This document shows positions 62,696-64,000 of a stretch of DNA of 64,000 nt, in pieces (within the stretch, counting starts at the first letter, position 1; the number at the start of each line of letters is the position of its first letter). The DNA lies in assembly GCF_014805685.1 (NCBI RefSeq), contig NC_060900.1, positions 5,455,101 to 5,519,100 on the forward strand, written 5' to 3'. Below the pieces are notes generated by a model. The model worked only from the letters and a program-made list of their open reading frames with translations, ran no database searches and was not told the origin of the DNA. Made by a program: the position numbers and the translations under genes. The stretch is from Silurus meridionalis. Its lineage: Eukaryota > Chordata > Actinopteri > Siluriformes > Siluridae.

Positions 62696-63089
62696 GCTGT
62701 CAATAACCATTTTCAAGAAATCAATTCTTAATCTGTATAATCTGTCCTTCCAGAAAGGGAACTATTTGTTTAGAGGGAAGGATTTTCTTTTGATATGGCT
62801 ACAGTAAACGAAGCTCAAACTAAAGCAACAGATAACTTGGCCAAAGATTTCTATCTTATCTTAAGGTGCATACTTATAATCTATGAAAAAGTTTATTGAT
62901 TGAAATGAAAAAACTCACCTAATTATATGTGAGTTGTGATTATAATTATGAATGTATTATAAGTCAGTTTCCAGCAAAGGTTCCTGTTTATCTTTTCCTT
63001 TTCTGAACAAGCCAAACACTATTAACACTACTGCCAAACACTTCTGACGTAAATATGCGCTTAAACCAAACATTAATTACTAATTTAAG

Positions 63090-63175
63090 TTCTGAGCTCA
63101 GCACCACTAAGCTGCCACTTCTGACCCCTTGAGCAAAGACTGCAACCCTCAACTGCTCAGTGTATAAACATGAGA
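63090..63175 (+). mobile_element. SINE body fragment
   Basis: AGCACCACTAAGCTGCCACT, CCCCTTGAGCAAAGACTGCA and CAACTGCTCAGTGTATAAAC match the body of the SINE at 16414-16665; the tRNA-like head is missing. Confidence 0.6.
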
Positions 63176-63587
63176 TATTGTCCATTGTACAAGCCAACAT
63201 ATGAATTTTTTTATTCCAATTTTTTAGTGAGTTATAGGATCCTGTTGGGATTGATATGTAACGGGGGCGAAGCAGAATTACGATTATTACTCCAGAACCG
63301 AACCAAGTCACTCAGCTTATAGAGACTATAATCTTTCCCTCATTCGAGTAGATAATTGCTGGCTAAAAGACAAATAATTAGACAGGACAGACAATGAGAC
63401 AGCTGTAATGCCAGTGGAGCCTGACTTTACAGTTAATCATTATCATTTCAGATATATTGCTATTTAGCATCATTGAATCACATGCAAGCAATATGACAAG
63501 TGTATGGAACCAACAACATGTATCATAGCAACAATTATATAAAAAGCAGAAATCGAATTTAACAAGAGTATAAGACACTAGTCTGAT

Positions 63588-63588
<1 letters not shown>

Positions 63589-63625
<37 letters not shown>

Positions 63626-63627
63626 AC
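63589..63627. repeat. (AC)n microsatellite
   Basis: About 19 AC units with two G interruptions. Confidence 0.95.
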
Positions 63628-63689
63628 AATACACACAAACACTTTCAATGTATATTTGTTGCTGCTAAATTATAACCAACATTTACAGT

Positions 63690-63930
63690 ATTTTTTTTTT
63701 TTTTTTTTATTCGGACGATTTATTTCACATTTAGCTGTGTACTGGTTGGTCCTGTGTTGTGTTTGCACATTGTATGACACATTTGCACATCTGTTAATTT
63801 TGTGTTATTTTCTATTCATTTATGTTGTTTTATGTAGCACGTTTGTCTTGAAGGAACATGGTTTAGTTTACTGTGTAATGTAGCATATATGGTTGACGTG
63901 ACAATAAAAGCCGCTTGATTGGACATAACT
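63690..63930 (+). repeat. retroposon-like 3' end
   Basis: Poly-T stretch (63691-63708), then TGTGTTGTGTTTGCACATTG, TGTAGCACGTTTGTCTTGAA and GACGTGACAATAAAAGCCGC with TTGATT at the end. This resembles the 3' end of a teleost LINE/SINE family; exact class unsure. Confidence 0.45.
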
Positions 63931-64000
63931 GTAAAGCAAAAATATGACTGTGCATAAAATGCATTTTCACCCCTAGACAACTTTAACCCAATCAAAAGAA

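Overview
This is a piece of a vertebrate nuclear genome, almost certainly a ray-finned (teleost) fish. Three spliced genes can be read exon by exon, all on the minus strand, with GT..AG introns. The rest is AT-rich, full of dinucleotide microsatellites, and packed with old DNA transposons (two main Tc1/mariner-like groups), RTE-like LINE fragments and tRNA-derived SINEs of the kinds usual in teleosts. I cannot fix the species. There is no prokaryotic-style operon, CRISPR array, tRNA or rRNA gene.

Layout in transcription order (right to left). (1) Synaptophysin (syp), 61279 down to 58026. Five coding exons are present; the first coding exon lies beyond the right edge. The probable 3' end is near 55740. 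(2) plp2, a four-pass MARVEL-domain protein, starts at 53766 with a 12.2 kb first intron. Exons 2-4 lie at 41481-40081 and a short, less certain last exon at 38701-38679; the poly(A) site is probably near 38100. (3) prickle3, a planar-cell-polarity PET-LIM protein, starts at 34543 in a CpG-rich promoter region and ends at 3447 with a CAAX prenylation motif. Its 11 coding exons give an exactly in-frame 795-residue model. The probable 3' end is near 1300.

Intergenic and intronic DNA. Between syp and plp2 lies an ~830 bp CT-rich (GAGA on the gene strand) array directly upstream of the plp2 start. Between plp2 and prickle3 lie a SINE and an inverted pair of another dispersed repeat. The large introns (prickle3 introns 1 and 2, plp2 intron 1) hold most of the transposon debris: a 5' part of an RTE-like LINE (19495-20930), two 3' parts of the same LINE type (29435-30145, 50105-50790), several Tc1-like relics, a ~400 bp MITE with 18 bp perfect ends (31185-31585), and a 34 bp perfect palindrome (31042-31075).

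The trio plp2, prickle3 and syp is also clustered in mammals (human Xp11.23, from memory), which supports orthology. The local order and orientation here seem to differ. The genes do not form a pathway: syp is a synaptic-vesicle protein, plp2 a membrane protein of ER or plasma membrane, and prickle3 a cytoplasmic/membrane-tethered polarity factor. I found no convincing novel biological system. The most interesting local feature is a Tc1-like element inserted 3 nt inside a plp2 splice donor, which keeps the donor and supplies an in-frame stop if the intron is retained.
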